From Candidatus Sulfobium mesophilum (GTDB taxonomy: Bacteria > Nitrospirota > Thermodesulfovibrionia > Thermodesulfovibrionales > UBA6898): DNA of 46,001 bases. Positions 7,707-14,830 of the stretch are shown in pieces. The stretch covers positions 1-46,001 of the forward strand of contig OUUY01000035.1 in assembly GCA_900302705.1 (NCBI GenBank), written 5' to 3'. A program made the translations under genes and the position numbers. How positions within the stretch are numbered: the stretch's first letter is position 1; each line of letters begins with the position of its first letter. The notes below the pieces were generated by a model. That model ran no database searches, was not told where the DNA came from, and worked only from the letters and a program-made list of their open reading frames with translations.

Positions 7707-8599
7707 CAGAACCTCTGATACGGCGGCATATTCGTCCGCCTTGCCATTGCCCGCACAACATCAAAATCCTTGTCCTTGATATCTTCATACCCGTCCACCA
7801 TTGCGCGATCAAGGACTTTCACGACTTCTCCGTCGATCTCAACTGTATCGTATTTTTTCAGACCCAGAAGGGCCTGTTTGAACCTTTTGGCGAAGGCGTC
7901 GTCGACCTTCTGGGTAACTCCGAAGTTGCAATATGGGATCAGTTCCCCCTCTGCAACTATTTCAAAGTCATTGCGGTCGATCCTGCCGTCACTGACCATC
8001 CTTTCAAAATCCATCAGCGGTGCAGCGCCCGCATCGTACTTCCCAAAGAGAACGCCGTAAATGACCTTTTCGTGCTTGTAAGAGCCTGGTGGGATGGAAT
8101 AGGAAAGGCTACTCTCCGGATCAATCCCGTTCCTTAGCAGGATGTCAAGTTGAGACATGTAGGATGTAGGCCCGAGCATCGGACCGAAAACTATCGACTT
8201 ATCCCTGAGATTGGATACACTCCGGATACCATTTTTTTTCAGAGCTATGATCAGGCCTCTTGCCCTTGCCCCGTTACTCCCGGCCTTTTCCGCTGCGAGA
8301 ATCTCCACCCCTTGGTTCCTCTTCATAATTACATAAAGTAATGAGTTCGTGTGGGTAAAATCCAGCGTGTCCACCTTCCTGGTGAAATCAACTGTGTCAA
8401 TAGCAGAAGCCTCAAAGGGGACACCGAGTTTTTTGCTAAGGTAGGCGGTGAGCGGTTTGAAACGATGTAGCGTTTCCTGCTCACTATTGCATATCATATA
8501 CCCGATCTTGTATGTCCGTTTCTCCAGCTTAGCCGAAGGCGAGTCGCAGGACATGACAAAAAAAAGAAGAAAAGAAGAGATAAAAAAACGCCAAGTCAT
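7706..8599 (-). CDS. PhnD-like periplasmic substrate-binding lipoprotein (orphan)
   Basis: From the ATG at 8599 the protein has 297 residues with a lipoprotein signal (FLLFFVMSC, Cys near residue 18). The rest matches the phosphonate/phosphite-type binding family: YKIGYM at the start of lobe 1, HRFKPLTAYLSKKLG, a DTVDFTHTNSLLYV hinge, GARARGLIIALKKNGI, then LRDKSIVFG and a KYDAGAAPL region. The frame is open to a GTG at 8677, but only the later start gives a clean signal peptide. No ABC permease or ATPase genes are nearby, so it probably senses or presents a ligand rather than feeding an importer. A second PhnD-like protein occurs at 29074-29979 beside a histidine kinase. Confidence 0.82.
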   Translation of the reverse strand: MTWRFFISSFLLFFVMSCDSPSAKLEKRTYKIGYMICNSEQETLHRFKPLTAYLSKKLGVPFEASAIDTVDFTRKVDTLDFTHTNSLLYVIMKRNQGVEILAAEKAGSNGARARGLIIALKKNGIRSVSNLRDKSIVFGPMLGPTSYMSQLDILLRNGIDPESSLSYSIPPGSYKHEKVIYGVLFGKYDAGAAPLMDFERMVSDGRIDRNDFEIVAEGELIPYCNFGVTQKVDDAFAKRFKQALLGLKKYDTVEIDGEVVKVLDRAMVDGYEDIKDKDFDVVRAMARRTNMPPYQRF

Positions 8600-8681
8600 T
8601 GAATCACCACGTTCTCCCATCGCTTCTCGTCGCTGAAAAATTCGCCCTTTGCCCGGCCTATAAACTGCACGCACCACTTTA

Positions 8682-9260
8682 TCATATGAGTTTCTTTGAT
8701 TTCAGAAAAGCCCTTGCTACCTTTTGTGCCTTTTCGCCCGCTTCTACAGACTTGATAAGCTTTTCATACGTTTCGTCGTTGATAGTCCCCGCAAGCTTGC
8801 CGACAACTCTCGGGAGGGCCGGAAAGTTATTCAGGACCTCAACCTTAAGGACCGGCGCGGTATAAGAATGCCCGGGTCCGTCGCCGCCCTTCAAAAAACC
8901 AAATGGCTTTAACCAGACAAGCCCCTTATTTTTCTCATACATGGATTTGACGGTTTCATATGTCTTCTGCAGGTCGCTGTCGGCCGGCTTGTCTATTATC
9001 CGAAGCGCCGTTGTAGTGTTCTCAACCAGAATATCAACCTGCCTCGCCGATATCGCATCATAAAGGGCCCGAGTATTCTTGTAATATCTGGTTTTGACAG
9101 TCGTACCTGTTCTCTCATTGACTATGGTCGACAGTATCTCGGATAGCAACAGGCCTTCTGTAGAATCGACCACCCCTATGTAAAGAGTTTTGCCAACACA
9201 TGCGTCAGCCTCAGGCAGACCGACCAACAATAACGCCAGCAAGAGCACGACATTCTTCAA
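8682..9260 (-). CDS. OpuAC-like periplasmic binding protein (orphan)
   Basis: I place the start at a TTG at 9260, which has GGGGAGGG nine bases upstream and begins a signal peptide (LKNVVLLLALLLVG, cleavage near ADA-C). The frame is also open to a GTG at 9290 that lies almost on the upstream terminator. The 192-residue product looks like a short glycine-betaine/quaternary-amine type binding protein: TLYIGVVDSTEGLLLSEIL, ERTGTTVKTRYY, then ALYDAISARQVDILVENTTTALRI. It is shorter than usual OpuAC proteins and no ABC transporter partner is visible, so its ligand and role are uncertain. Confidence 0.72.
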   Translation of the reverse strand: MKNVVLLLALLLVGLPEADACVGKTLYIGVVDSTEGLLLSEILSTIVNERTGTTVKTRYYKNTRALYDAISARQVDILVENTTTALRIIDKPADSDLQKTYETVKSMYEKNKGLVWLKPFGFLKGGDGPGHSYTAPVLKVEVLNNFPALPRVVGKLAGTINDETYEKLIKSVEAGEKAQKVARAFLKSKKLI

Positions 9261-9298
9261 GATATGTAACCCTCCCCGCTTGTTCAGCACTTAACGCT

Positions 9299-9335
9299 TA
9301 AAAAACTGGCGGGTTCGAACCCTCCCCCGCCAGTT
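9299..9335 (-). terminator. Intrinsic terminator after the peptide/secreted-protein operon
   Basis: A perfect 10-bp inverted repeat (arms 9326-9335 and 9304-9313, AACTGGCGGG) with a 12-base loop is followed on the minus strand by a run of six T (9305-9300, partly within the arm). It lies 25 bases after the stop at 9361 and about 40 bases before the next start at 9260. It would limit read-through from the precursor operon into the transport and maturase genes. Confidence 0.8.
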
Positions 9336-9360
9336 GCTACAGTTTAAAACACCTGACAAA

Positions 9361-10152
9361 CTAATAGCCTGTTATGTTCACTATTTTTTGTTCCCCTGCA
9401 TTGATCGTGATCGGCCCGGCGCCATAGCCTATGCAAGGATTTCCAATATAATCCTGGTGTTGATCACCGAGGCATGTCGATTCATAAACATAATAGGTGC
9501 CTGGTTCCCTCAGGAATATTGTATAGTTTCCGCTTGCATCGGTGCGCTGGAAAGCTAATTTCTTTCCCCATGACCTGCCGTTGCAGTAATTGGGGTCAAC
9601 CCACAACGATGGGTCCGGATCACTTGACTCATAAGTAGGATAGCTGCCTTCGACGCATGGCCCTATTTGAAGCCTGACGTAACGGCTCGCCAAAGGAGTT
9701 CCGCTATATGATTTCACTGTCCCGGAAATACTCATTGGAGCAGAACCAAAGGCCCAGGCAACTTTCGTCCCAAGATTTGTCATCGTGTTTGTGTTGATGG
9801 TAATTGGCTTTGCCTGGACCCATGTATAATCCCCCACCTCTGGCGGTCCTAATGGCCTCGCGGCAAGCGGATTTCGACGAGTAATCCGGACATAATAATC
9901 CCCTTCCGGAATGTTAGTAGCAGTGATCGTTCCATTCGCGCCAGAAGGTCCGAGGATTTGGTCAGCAGGACTAAAATATTTCTCCATGGGCGGCTCATTT
10001 GCTGCACTCCTGAGATAGACATAGGCATAAGCCAATGCCGATCCATTTTTATCTTTGAATGTAACTGTCAATGAGCCTGCTCCTTCAGCCATACCGACAA
10101 GGAAAGCCGTTACCAGAAGAAAAAGAGCGACATCTGTCAGCCGCCGTTTCAT
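9361..10152 (-). CDS. Secreted protein with carboxypeptidase-regulatory-like domains
   Basis: The 263-residue protein has an N-terminal signal peptide (cleavage near AEGAG, residue 25). It then has two beta-sandwich units of the carboxypeptidase-regulatory-like (Cna-B/transthyretin-like) type: SLTVTFKDKNGSALAYAYVYL near residues 27-50, and a second starting at SISGTVKSYSGTPLASRYVRL. A GPPEVGDY motif between them recurs as GPPEEGDY in the secreted protein at 13818. Ribosome binding is by AGGGGGTGA. It is the first full-length gene after the 20-codon peptide, in the same direction, and ends at a terminator, so the two form one transcription unit. The fold is typical of extracellular matrix or surface stalk proteins; the exact role is unknown. 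Confidence 0.82.
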   Translation of the reverse strand: MKRRLTDVALFLLVTAFLVGMAEGAGSLTVTFKDKNGSALAYAYVYLRSAANEPPMEKYFSPADQILGPSGANGTITATNIPEGDYYVRITRRNPLAARPLGPPEVGDYTWVQAKPITINTNTMTNLGTKVAWAFGSAPMSISGTVKSYSGTPLASRYVRLQIGPCVEGSYPTYESSDPDPSLWVDPNYCNGRSWGKKLAFQRTDASGNYTIFLREPGTYYVYESTCLGDQHQDYIGNPCIGYGAGPITINAGEQKIVNITGY

Positions 10153-10189
10153 GTGATCACCCCCTTTTTTTGAAACCCTTTTTTAAACC

Positions 10190-10214
10190 CCGTTTGAAAA
10201 AATTGATTCAACGG
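10190..10214 (-). other. Stem-loop between precursor peptide gene and secreted-protein gene
   Basis: CCGTT(T)GAA at 10190-10198 pairs with TTCAACGG at 10207-10214 (eight base pairs and one bulge) around an eight-base loop. No T-run follows, so it is not a complete terminator. Hairpins just after short precursor genes can stabilise the 5' part of the transcript or attenuate read-through; that function is inferred here. Confidence 0.5.
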
Positions 10215-10229
10215 CCCTATTTTCTCTTA

Positions 10230-10292
10230 TTAACAGGGATGAACGTTGGCTGAGCCTACTATCAACGGTTTTACATACTTCGTCTTCTTCAT
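10230..10292 (-). CDS. Candidate RiPP precursor peptide, 20 residues
   Basis: The frame runs from ATG at 10292 to TAA at 10230 and encodes MKKTKYVKPL followed by IVGSANVHPC. The start has a very strong ribosome-binding site (AAAGGAGGAGGG, about four bases before the ATG). A near-consensus sigma-54 promoter lies 150 bases upstream. The peptide has a basic N-terminus, a short hydrophobic stretch and a small C-terminal core ending in Cys. That composition suits a modified peptide better than a folded protein. It precedes a secreted protein gene and lies about 7 kb upstream of PqqD, radical SAM and SPASM genes on the same strand. I do not recognise the family with certainty. It could also be a leader peptide controlling the next gene. 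Confidence 0.68.
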   Translation of the reverse strand: MKKTKYVKPLIVGSANVHPC

Positions 10293-10441
10293 GATCCCTC
10301 CTCCTTTCTATAAAATTCCCGCCTTAGAAAAAAATTTGCTGCAAAGAACCGTTCTTCCAACAAAATTAAGAGAAGTTTGGTTATTCTACTTTTACTGCTA
10401 AAATCTGTCAATAAATAATTAAAAATTTTTAATAATTGGCC

Positions 10442-10457
10442 TGCAATTAGAATGCCA
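10442..10457 (-). promoter_or_regulatory. Sigma-54 promoter for the 20-residue peptide gene
   Basis: The minus strand reads TGGCAT-N5-TTGCA, matching the -24/-12 consensus at all but one conserved position and with exact GG-N10-GC spacing. The predicted transcription start is near 10431, giving an A/T-rich leader of about 140 bases. The -24 box is the same as that of the site at 608-623. Sigma-54 promoters need an NtrC-type activator; one is encoded at 26234-27631. Confidence 0.78.
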
Positions 10458-10541
10458 GCTCTCAAAAAAAGATGGAATATGCTAATTTGAAATCAATAAT
10501 CAGTGGGGCTTTTTGCCAAGAGGCTTCCTATGAGGCCACTT

Positions 10542-11264
10542 CTATTGAGAGTTATGAAAGGGCGTATTCATAATAATGTCAATATCTTTTTTGTCGCCAT
10601 CTATTATCACCTCCGTAAAAGACAGATTGCCTTCATCGGAAGGAAATGACGCCGCAGCGCCTAAATGATACTTTCCTCTGGGCAGATATAGCGCATAGTA
10701 TCCTGTTTCATCGGTCCAGCCGGAGAGATAATCTGGCACTTCGGAAAGATCGCCACCCTTTTTCGCAAGCGCATATGCCATCCTGACGGGCTTGCCGTCA
10801 CCATCCAGAATCCGACCGGCTACCATTACCACGGCTTCCCGCCTTGTCTTTGCGCCCATTCTGGCAATTTCCCTGATATCTGCTACGACAAAATCCTTCT
10901 CGACATCGCCCTCTCCTCTCATCTCAATCTCAGCCGGCTCACCGGAATGCCTTCCCCTTGAAGGAACCGGCCCTACTTCTTCATCTTTCCGAACTCGCGC
11001 CACAGCCCAGTATTTTCCTGGCGGAAGAGCAATCCTGAATCTGCCTTCCCTGTCTGACTTCGGCGACGCAAAATCAGGCTGTTTCTTTGTGTTTGTGCTT
11101 TGATAAATGAAAATCACCGCATCTTCCACAGGCTTGCCTTCAACGTCTGTCACCTTGCCCTTCAGCAGGTAGGGCTCAGCCGCCGTCGCTCCCCCCTGGC
11201 AGGAGATTGAGAATACCAAAATCAGTGAAAACACCAACAAGCTCGGTGAAATAACCAACTTCAT
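10542..11264 (-). CDS. Lipoprotein with two carboxypeptidase-regulatory-like domains
   Basis: The 240-residue protein has a lipoprotein signal (VFSISC, Cys near residue 22). Two transthyretin-like beta-sandwich repeats follow: GKVTDVEGKPVEDAVIFIY with GRFRIALPPGKYWAVA, and GRILDGDGKPVRMAYALA with GYYALYLPRGKYHLGA. It starts four bases after the stop of the NosD-like gene and is surely co-translated with it. It is paralogous to the products at 9361-10152 and 13818-14609. The membrane anchor suggests it tethers a surface structure, perhaps the beta-helix protein. No enzymatic motif is seen. Confidence 0.82.
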   Translation of the reverse strand: MKLVISPSLLVFSLILVFSISCQGGATAAEPYLLKGKVTDVEGKPVEDAVIFIYQSTNTKKQPDFASPKSDREGRFRIALPPGKYWAVARVRKDEEVGPVPSRGRHSGEPAEIEMRGEGDVEKDFVVADIREIARMGAKTRREAVVMVAGRILDGDGKPVRMAYALAKKGGDLSEVPDYLSGWTDETGYYALYLPRGKYHLGAAASFPSDEGNLSFTEVIIDGDKKDIDIIMNTPFHNSQ

Positions 11265-11268
11265 GGCC

Positions 11269-13734
11269 TTATTTGTTCTCCGGAAGTGTATAAGGCTCTT
11301 TCAGGTACGGCTCATAAAGAACCAACCCGATGTCCGGCTCTCTTCTTCCGTCGAAGATGGCATCGGATGGGTTGCCTGTTCCCCACCAGTTTTCACGGGC
11401 GTTAACATCTTCATCATTGGCATCCCCAACCCTTATGCCATATCTGCTGTTTGCGAAGATATTGTTCCGATTGACGGTCAAACCGCCCCCCTTTTCCCTG
11501 ACGAATATTCCTATCTCGTTTCCTGTAATGATATTTTCCGTTATCAAAGCTTTGCCTTTGTATGATCTAAGGCCAATGTAGTTGCCCTCGAAGATCGAGT
11601 GTTTCACCTCTACTGGCCCGCTCATGAACCGCATGCCCCCGTAATTCTTTCTGAACAGACTGTCGCTAACAGTCAATCCTGTGAAATGACTGTGGACGCC
11701 CCACGTGGCATACTCGAACACGCAGTGGGCGATCACACTGCCATTTGCAGAATCCAGCAGCAACTCATCCCAGTCAGAGGCGCCTTTCTTCTGTAGTGAC
11801 GTAAAGGTAATCTTTCCTCCCCGATCCCCCTCCGCAATTATTTTGCCTCTTACCGAAAGGCCGGAGCCTTCGGCAAACTCCACCCGCGTCTTTGGCAGTA
11901 TCGTCAATATCGAGCCCGGTGTTACAGTCGTCGCGCTTTGCACGACAATATCGCCACCCCATGTAATATCGGCCGGAACCGTCCGGAAAGGCCACTCGTA
12001 CGGGAAAGGGTCTGCACTAGCCCTTTCATGGAGGACCTGGCCCCGCGAAGACTCGTCATTCTTGTCAAAAATAACCTTTTCAAGATCGTCCCCGCCCCAC
12101 CAGTTCAGGGGTGCTGACACATCCCCCGGACCCTCGAGTCCGATGGCATAGAGGCCGTTTTTTGCCAGATTGTTGCCTGTTATTGTCCCGTCGAAAGAAA
12201 TTATCCCGATTCCCCTCTCACGGTTTGCTGAGATATGATTGCCCCTTATTGTTGCTCTCACGTTCTGCACGCTTATTCCGTTGAATCCATTCCCGCTGAT
12301 ATAATTGCCGAGAACCTCTATATTGTCCATGTTCTTCATCGAAAAGCCAGTTTCTGCGTTGTTAGTCAGAGCGTTGCGTTCAAAATTACCGTAATACGAA
12401 TCCGTTACCATCAGGCCGTACCGGTTGCCATCGATGAAGTTTTCCTTGAAAATAGAAACGCCTTCCCTTACCTTCACTCCCTCCATGAGGTTGCTCATCA
12501 GCCTGTTGCCCCTGGCGGTCAGATTGTCGCGAAAAAGATCAATCCCCCGATAATTGCCGGATACGTCGTTGTCTTCAAAAACAAGCTCGGAATCCCTGGC
12601 CCGGACACCACTCTTGTTCCCATACAGGGCACTCCCTCTTATCTCCACTGACGATTCCTGAAACTGTATCCCCCGGTAATTATTTCTTATGACAGCACCG
12701 TTCACCATCACACGTGAAAAATGGAAATGGAGTGCTCTGTAAGCATTTTCGATTTGACAGTACTCGACAAGGTTCTGCGCCCCGTTGCTGTTCATTATGT
12801 TTATGGCATCCCAATCACCCGCCGCCTTGTCTTTTTCGGCGGACCTGAATATGATAGGTTTTTCCAAGGTCCCTTTCGCTATCAGAAGCCCTTGTATCAA
12901 GAGACCGTTCTCGCCGATGCCGTCTCCATTCGTGTCCTTCTTCTTGAACTCAACAACTGTGCCGGGAGTCACTATCAGTCTAACGCGTTCGGGCACCCTT
13001 ATTATCCCATCGATCTCAATGTTCCCCCGCCAGATGGTGTCAGTCAATAATACTTCGTCGCCGTACCTCCGGACAGGTTCCTTGTTGTCGCCGCTATACT
13101 GTCTGAGGGGACGTTGGTGCTCCCTTGCAGTTGAAGAATAGATATCCTTCTTTTTGTTCCCACTGATAATGCTTCCGCTCGTATCAGTCCCCGCGCCATT
13201 CAGACTGAGAAGACCGCAGTCATTCTCAGTCACCAAGCTGTTTCTGATGATCGCGCTCGTCTTCTTGTCTTCGGCAACAAGGCCGTATTGGTTCTTCGTG
13301 ATTAAAGAGTCTTCCACTAAAAGGGCGCCGTTTAGGGCATACACGCCTGTTTCAGCGCCCTGAATGGTGCATGACTTCAGATAGGCTGTTCCACCGTCAA
13401 TGATTATCCCTGCCCAGCTGCCCGCTCCATCACCCTCAACTCGATTAAAAGAGATGGGCGCATCCTTAGTTCCCTCTGCAATGAGCCTTCCCCTGATAGT
13501 AATTTCGGTGAGAGGGGACATAAATTCAGGTTCCATTTTTGTGCTGTCCGACAGGGCGACTCTTATGGTCGTCCCCGGCTTAATGGTCAGCGTTATCCCG
13601 GCTGGGACGAGAACGTCCTCAGAGACGATGACTTCTCCTGCCCATACAGTGTCAGAAGGCAGTACGGTGGCGGATGCCGTTGAAGGAAACTGAACTGCAA
13701 TCAGGAGAAAGACAATCGCTATCGGTCTAATCAT
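11269..13734 (-). CDS. Large secreted NosD-like parallel beta-helix protein
   Basis: The 821-residue protein has a signal peptide (to about residue 23) and three copies of a module. Each begins with a D-T/I-x-W-x-G strand followed by a PG-x-x-LTI-x-PGT cap (near residues 27, 230 and 590) and continues into right-handed beta-helix coils with NNYRGIQF/GNYIGL-type rungs. Two modules close with NWWG motifs. These are NosD/CASH-type repeats, found in periplasmic or surface carbohydrate-binding proteins and in the NosD copper-maturation factor. No lyase active site is evident. It lies between two carboxypeptidase-regulatory-like proteins and overlaps their unit closely. It may be a scaffold or a polysaccharide-binding partner of the exported product. 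Confidence 0.85.
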   Translation of the reverse strand: MIRPIAIVFLLIAVQFPSTASATVLPSDTVWAGEVIVSEDVLVPAGITLTIKPGTTIRVALSDSTKMEPEFMSPLTEITIRGRLIAEGTKDAPISFNRVEGDGAGSWAGIIIDGGTAYLKSCTIQGAETGVYALNGALLVEDSLITKNQYGLVAEDKKTSAIIRNSLVTENDCGLLSLNGAGTDTSGSIISGNKKKDIYSSTAREHQRPLRQYSGDNKEPVRRYGDEVLLTDTIWRGNIEIDGIIRVPERVRLIVTPGTVVEFKKKDTNGDGIGENGLLIQGLLIAKGTLEKPIIFRSAEKDKAAGDWDAINIMNSNGAQNLVEYCQIENAYRALHFHFSRVMVNGAVIRNNYRGIQFQESSVEIRGSALYGNKSGVRARDSELVFEDNDVSGNYRGIDLFRDNLTARGNRLMSNLMEGVKVREGVSIFKENFIDGNRYGLMVTDSYYGNFERNALTNNAETGFSMKNMDNIEVLGNYISGNGFNGISVQNVRATIRGNHISANRERGIGIISFDGTITGNNLAKNGLYAIGLEGPGDVSAPLNWWGGDDLEKVIFDKNDESSRGQVLHERASADPFPYEWPFRTVPADITWGGDIVVQSATTVTPGSILTILPKTRVEFAEGSGLSVRGKIIAEGDRGGKITFTSLQKKGASDWDELLLDSANGSVIAHCVFEYATWGVHSHFTGLTVSDSLFRKNYGGMRFMSGPVEVKHSIFEGNYIGLRSYKGKALITENIITGNEIGIFVREKGGGLTVNRNNIFANSRYGIRVGDANDEDVNARENWWGTGNPSDAIFDGRREPDIGLVLYEPYLKEPYTLPENK

Positions 13735-13817
13735 CGATAATCATTCCTGAAACAGGCTGAAACGGCAACCTCTCATAATGACGTAAAACCGCCGCCCCCT
13801 GAGGTACCATGTTACCC

Positions 13818-14609
13818 TCACTCATTCTGAGGCACTTTTTCGGCAAGTCGAACATTTATATCGATCCCTTTTGTCCTCACCCCGGTCTTTGCGGAAACTT
13901 CCACAGGTCTTTCCTGCCAATACCTACCCACAATCGCACCTCCCACTGGTGGGCCTCCTCCAAAGAGATCCCTTCCCTTAAGGTAATATTTGCCACCTTC
14001 GTCGACCCGCAAGACGTACTTTCCGTCCTTGCCGGTCTTGTCAGAAGCAAAGAGGGGTTTTCCTCTGGCCGCCGGTTTCTTGTACCCGAATACAGCAGCT
14101 CCCTCGACCGGTTTTCCATCGGGATCACGCACAACGCCTTCTATCGAGGTAATCCCGTCACCATACTTGACTACAGCCCTTTTGAACGGAACTGCTTCAG
14201 CTATCGTCCCTATATCTGTTGTCTCGCCCTTTTTCACAATGTATGTTTTCGGTTTACCCTTGGAGCCCTGGCCTTTCAGAAAATAATCTCCTTCCTCCGG
14301 AGGGCCTATATTCTTTTCGGACGAAATTTTCTTCATCGCCCCCAGGTAGTATTTCCCGGCAGGCAGTTCCATAGAAAACCTCCCTCCCTCCCCTATTGGG
14401 GCGGCGGCGTCGGGCACCCTCCAGTACTTTTCCTGAGAAGGAGGCGGACCTGTCGCATCATTGAAGAAGAAAACCGACCCGCCCGACATCGGGGTTCCGT
14501 CTTCTGTCATGAGCTGACCTGTAATTTTGCCCCTGCCGACTTCCTGTGAGGAAGCGACCACTGCAGCAAGGAGGAAAAGACAGGCGGTCAGGAATGTCAA
14601 TCTCTTCAT
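13818..14609 (-). CDS. Secreted carboxypeptidase-regulatory-like protein
   Basis: I start at ATG 14609, which has TAGGAGAA eight bases upstream and begins a clean signal peptide (MKRLTFLTACLFLLAAVVAS). The open frame extends 15 codons further. The 263-residue product has two beta-sandwich units: GKITGQLMTEDGTPMSGGSVFFF and GVVRDPDGKPVEGAAVFGY with GKYVLRVDEGGKYYL. A YWRVPD segment and a GPPEEGDYFLKG motif between them match the paralogue at 9361. It is the first gene of a unit continuing into the NosD-like and lipoprotein genes, behind a possible sigma-54 promoter. A surface or matrix role is inferred. Confidence 0.82.
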   Translation of the reverse strand: MKRLTFLTACLFLLAAVVASSQEVGRGKITGQLMTEDGTPMSGGSVFFFNDATGPPPSQEKYWRVPDAAAPIGEGGRFSMELPAGKYYLGAMKKISSEKNIGPPEEGDYFLKGQGSKGKPKTYIVKKGETTDIGTIAEAVPFKRAVVKYGDGITSIEGVVRDPDGKPVEGAAVFGYKKPAARGKPLFASDKTGKDGKYVLRVDEGGKYYLKGRDLFGGGPPVGGAIVGRYWQERPVEVSAKTGVRTKGIDINVRLAEKVPQNE

Positions 14610-14666
14610 ATCATTTCTCCTATTCGTTAATAACAGCGATGATGCCAGATCCATCTTTTCTATGCT

Positions 14667-14682
14667 AGCAATTCCCAGTCCA
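14667..14682 (-). promoter_or_regulatory. Possible sigma-54 promoter upstream of the secreted-protein operon
   Basis: The minus strand reads TGGACTGGGAATTGCT. The GG-N10-GC spacing and TTGCT box fit sigma-54, but the bases after TGG depart from the consensus CAC. The start would be near 14656, 47 bases before the ATG at 14609. It is weaker than the sites at 608 and 10442. Confidence 0.5.
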
Positions 14683-14830
14683 CATTCTCACTGCAGTTTG
14701 GATGCGCCGTGCAAGATGCGTTCGGGAAAGAACTTTAATAATAAATAATGTACAACATTTCTATCATATTGGAGAAGCGCCGCAACGAACTGGTATACCG
14801 TCTGTCACGCCGCCCCCCTGAAACCTTTCT

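Noticed and set aside
9309-9332. A GGGTTCGAACCC stretch followed by CCCCGCCA looks like the T-arm and 3' end of a tRNA.
   Set aside because: The T-stem has a mismatch, the acceptor part is too short before CCA, and no upstream D or anticodon arm exists. The sequence is fully explained by the perfect 10-bp terminator stem at 9304-9335.
11269-13734. Possible pectate-lyase or other polysaccharide lyase activity of the beta-helix protein.
   Set aside because: The repeats are of NosD/CASH type and no lyase catalytic or calcium-binding motif can be seen.
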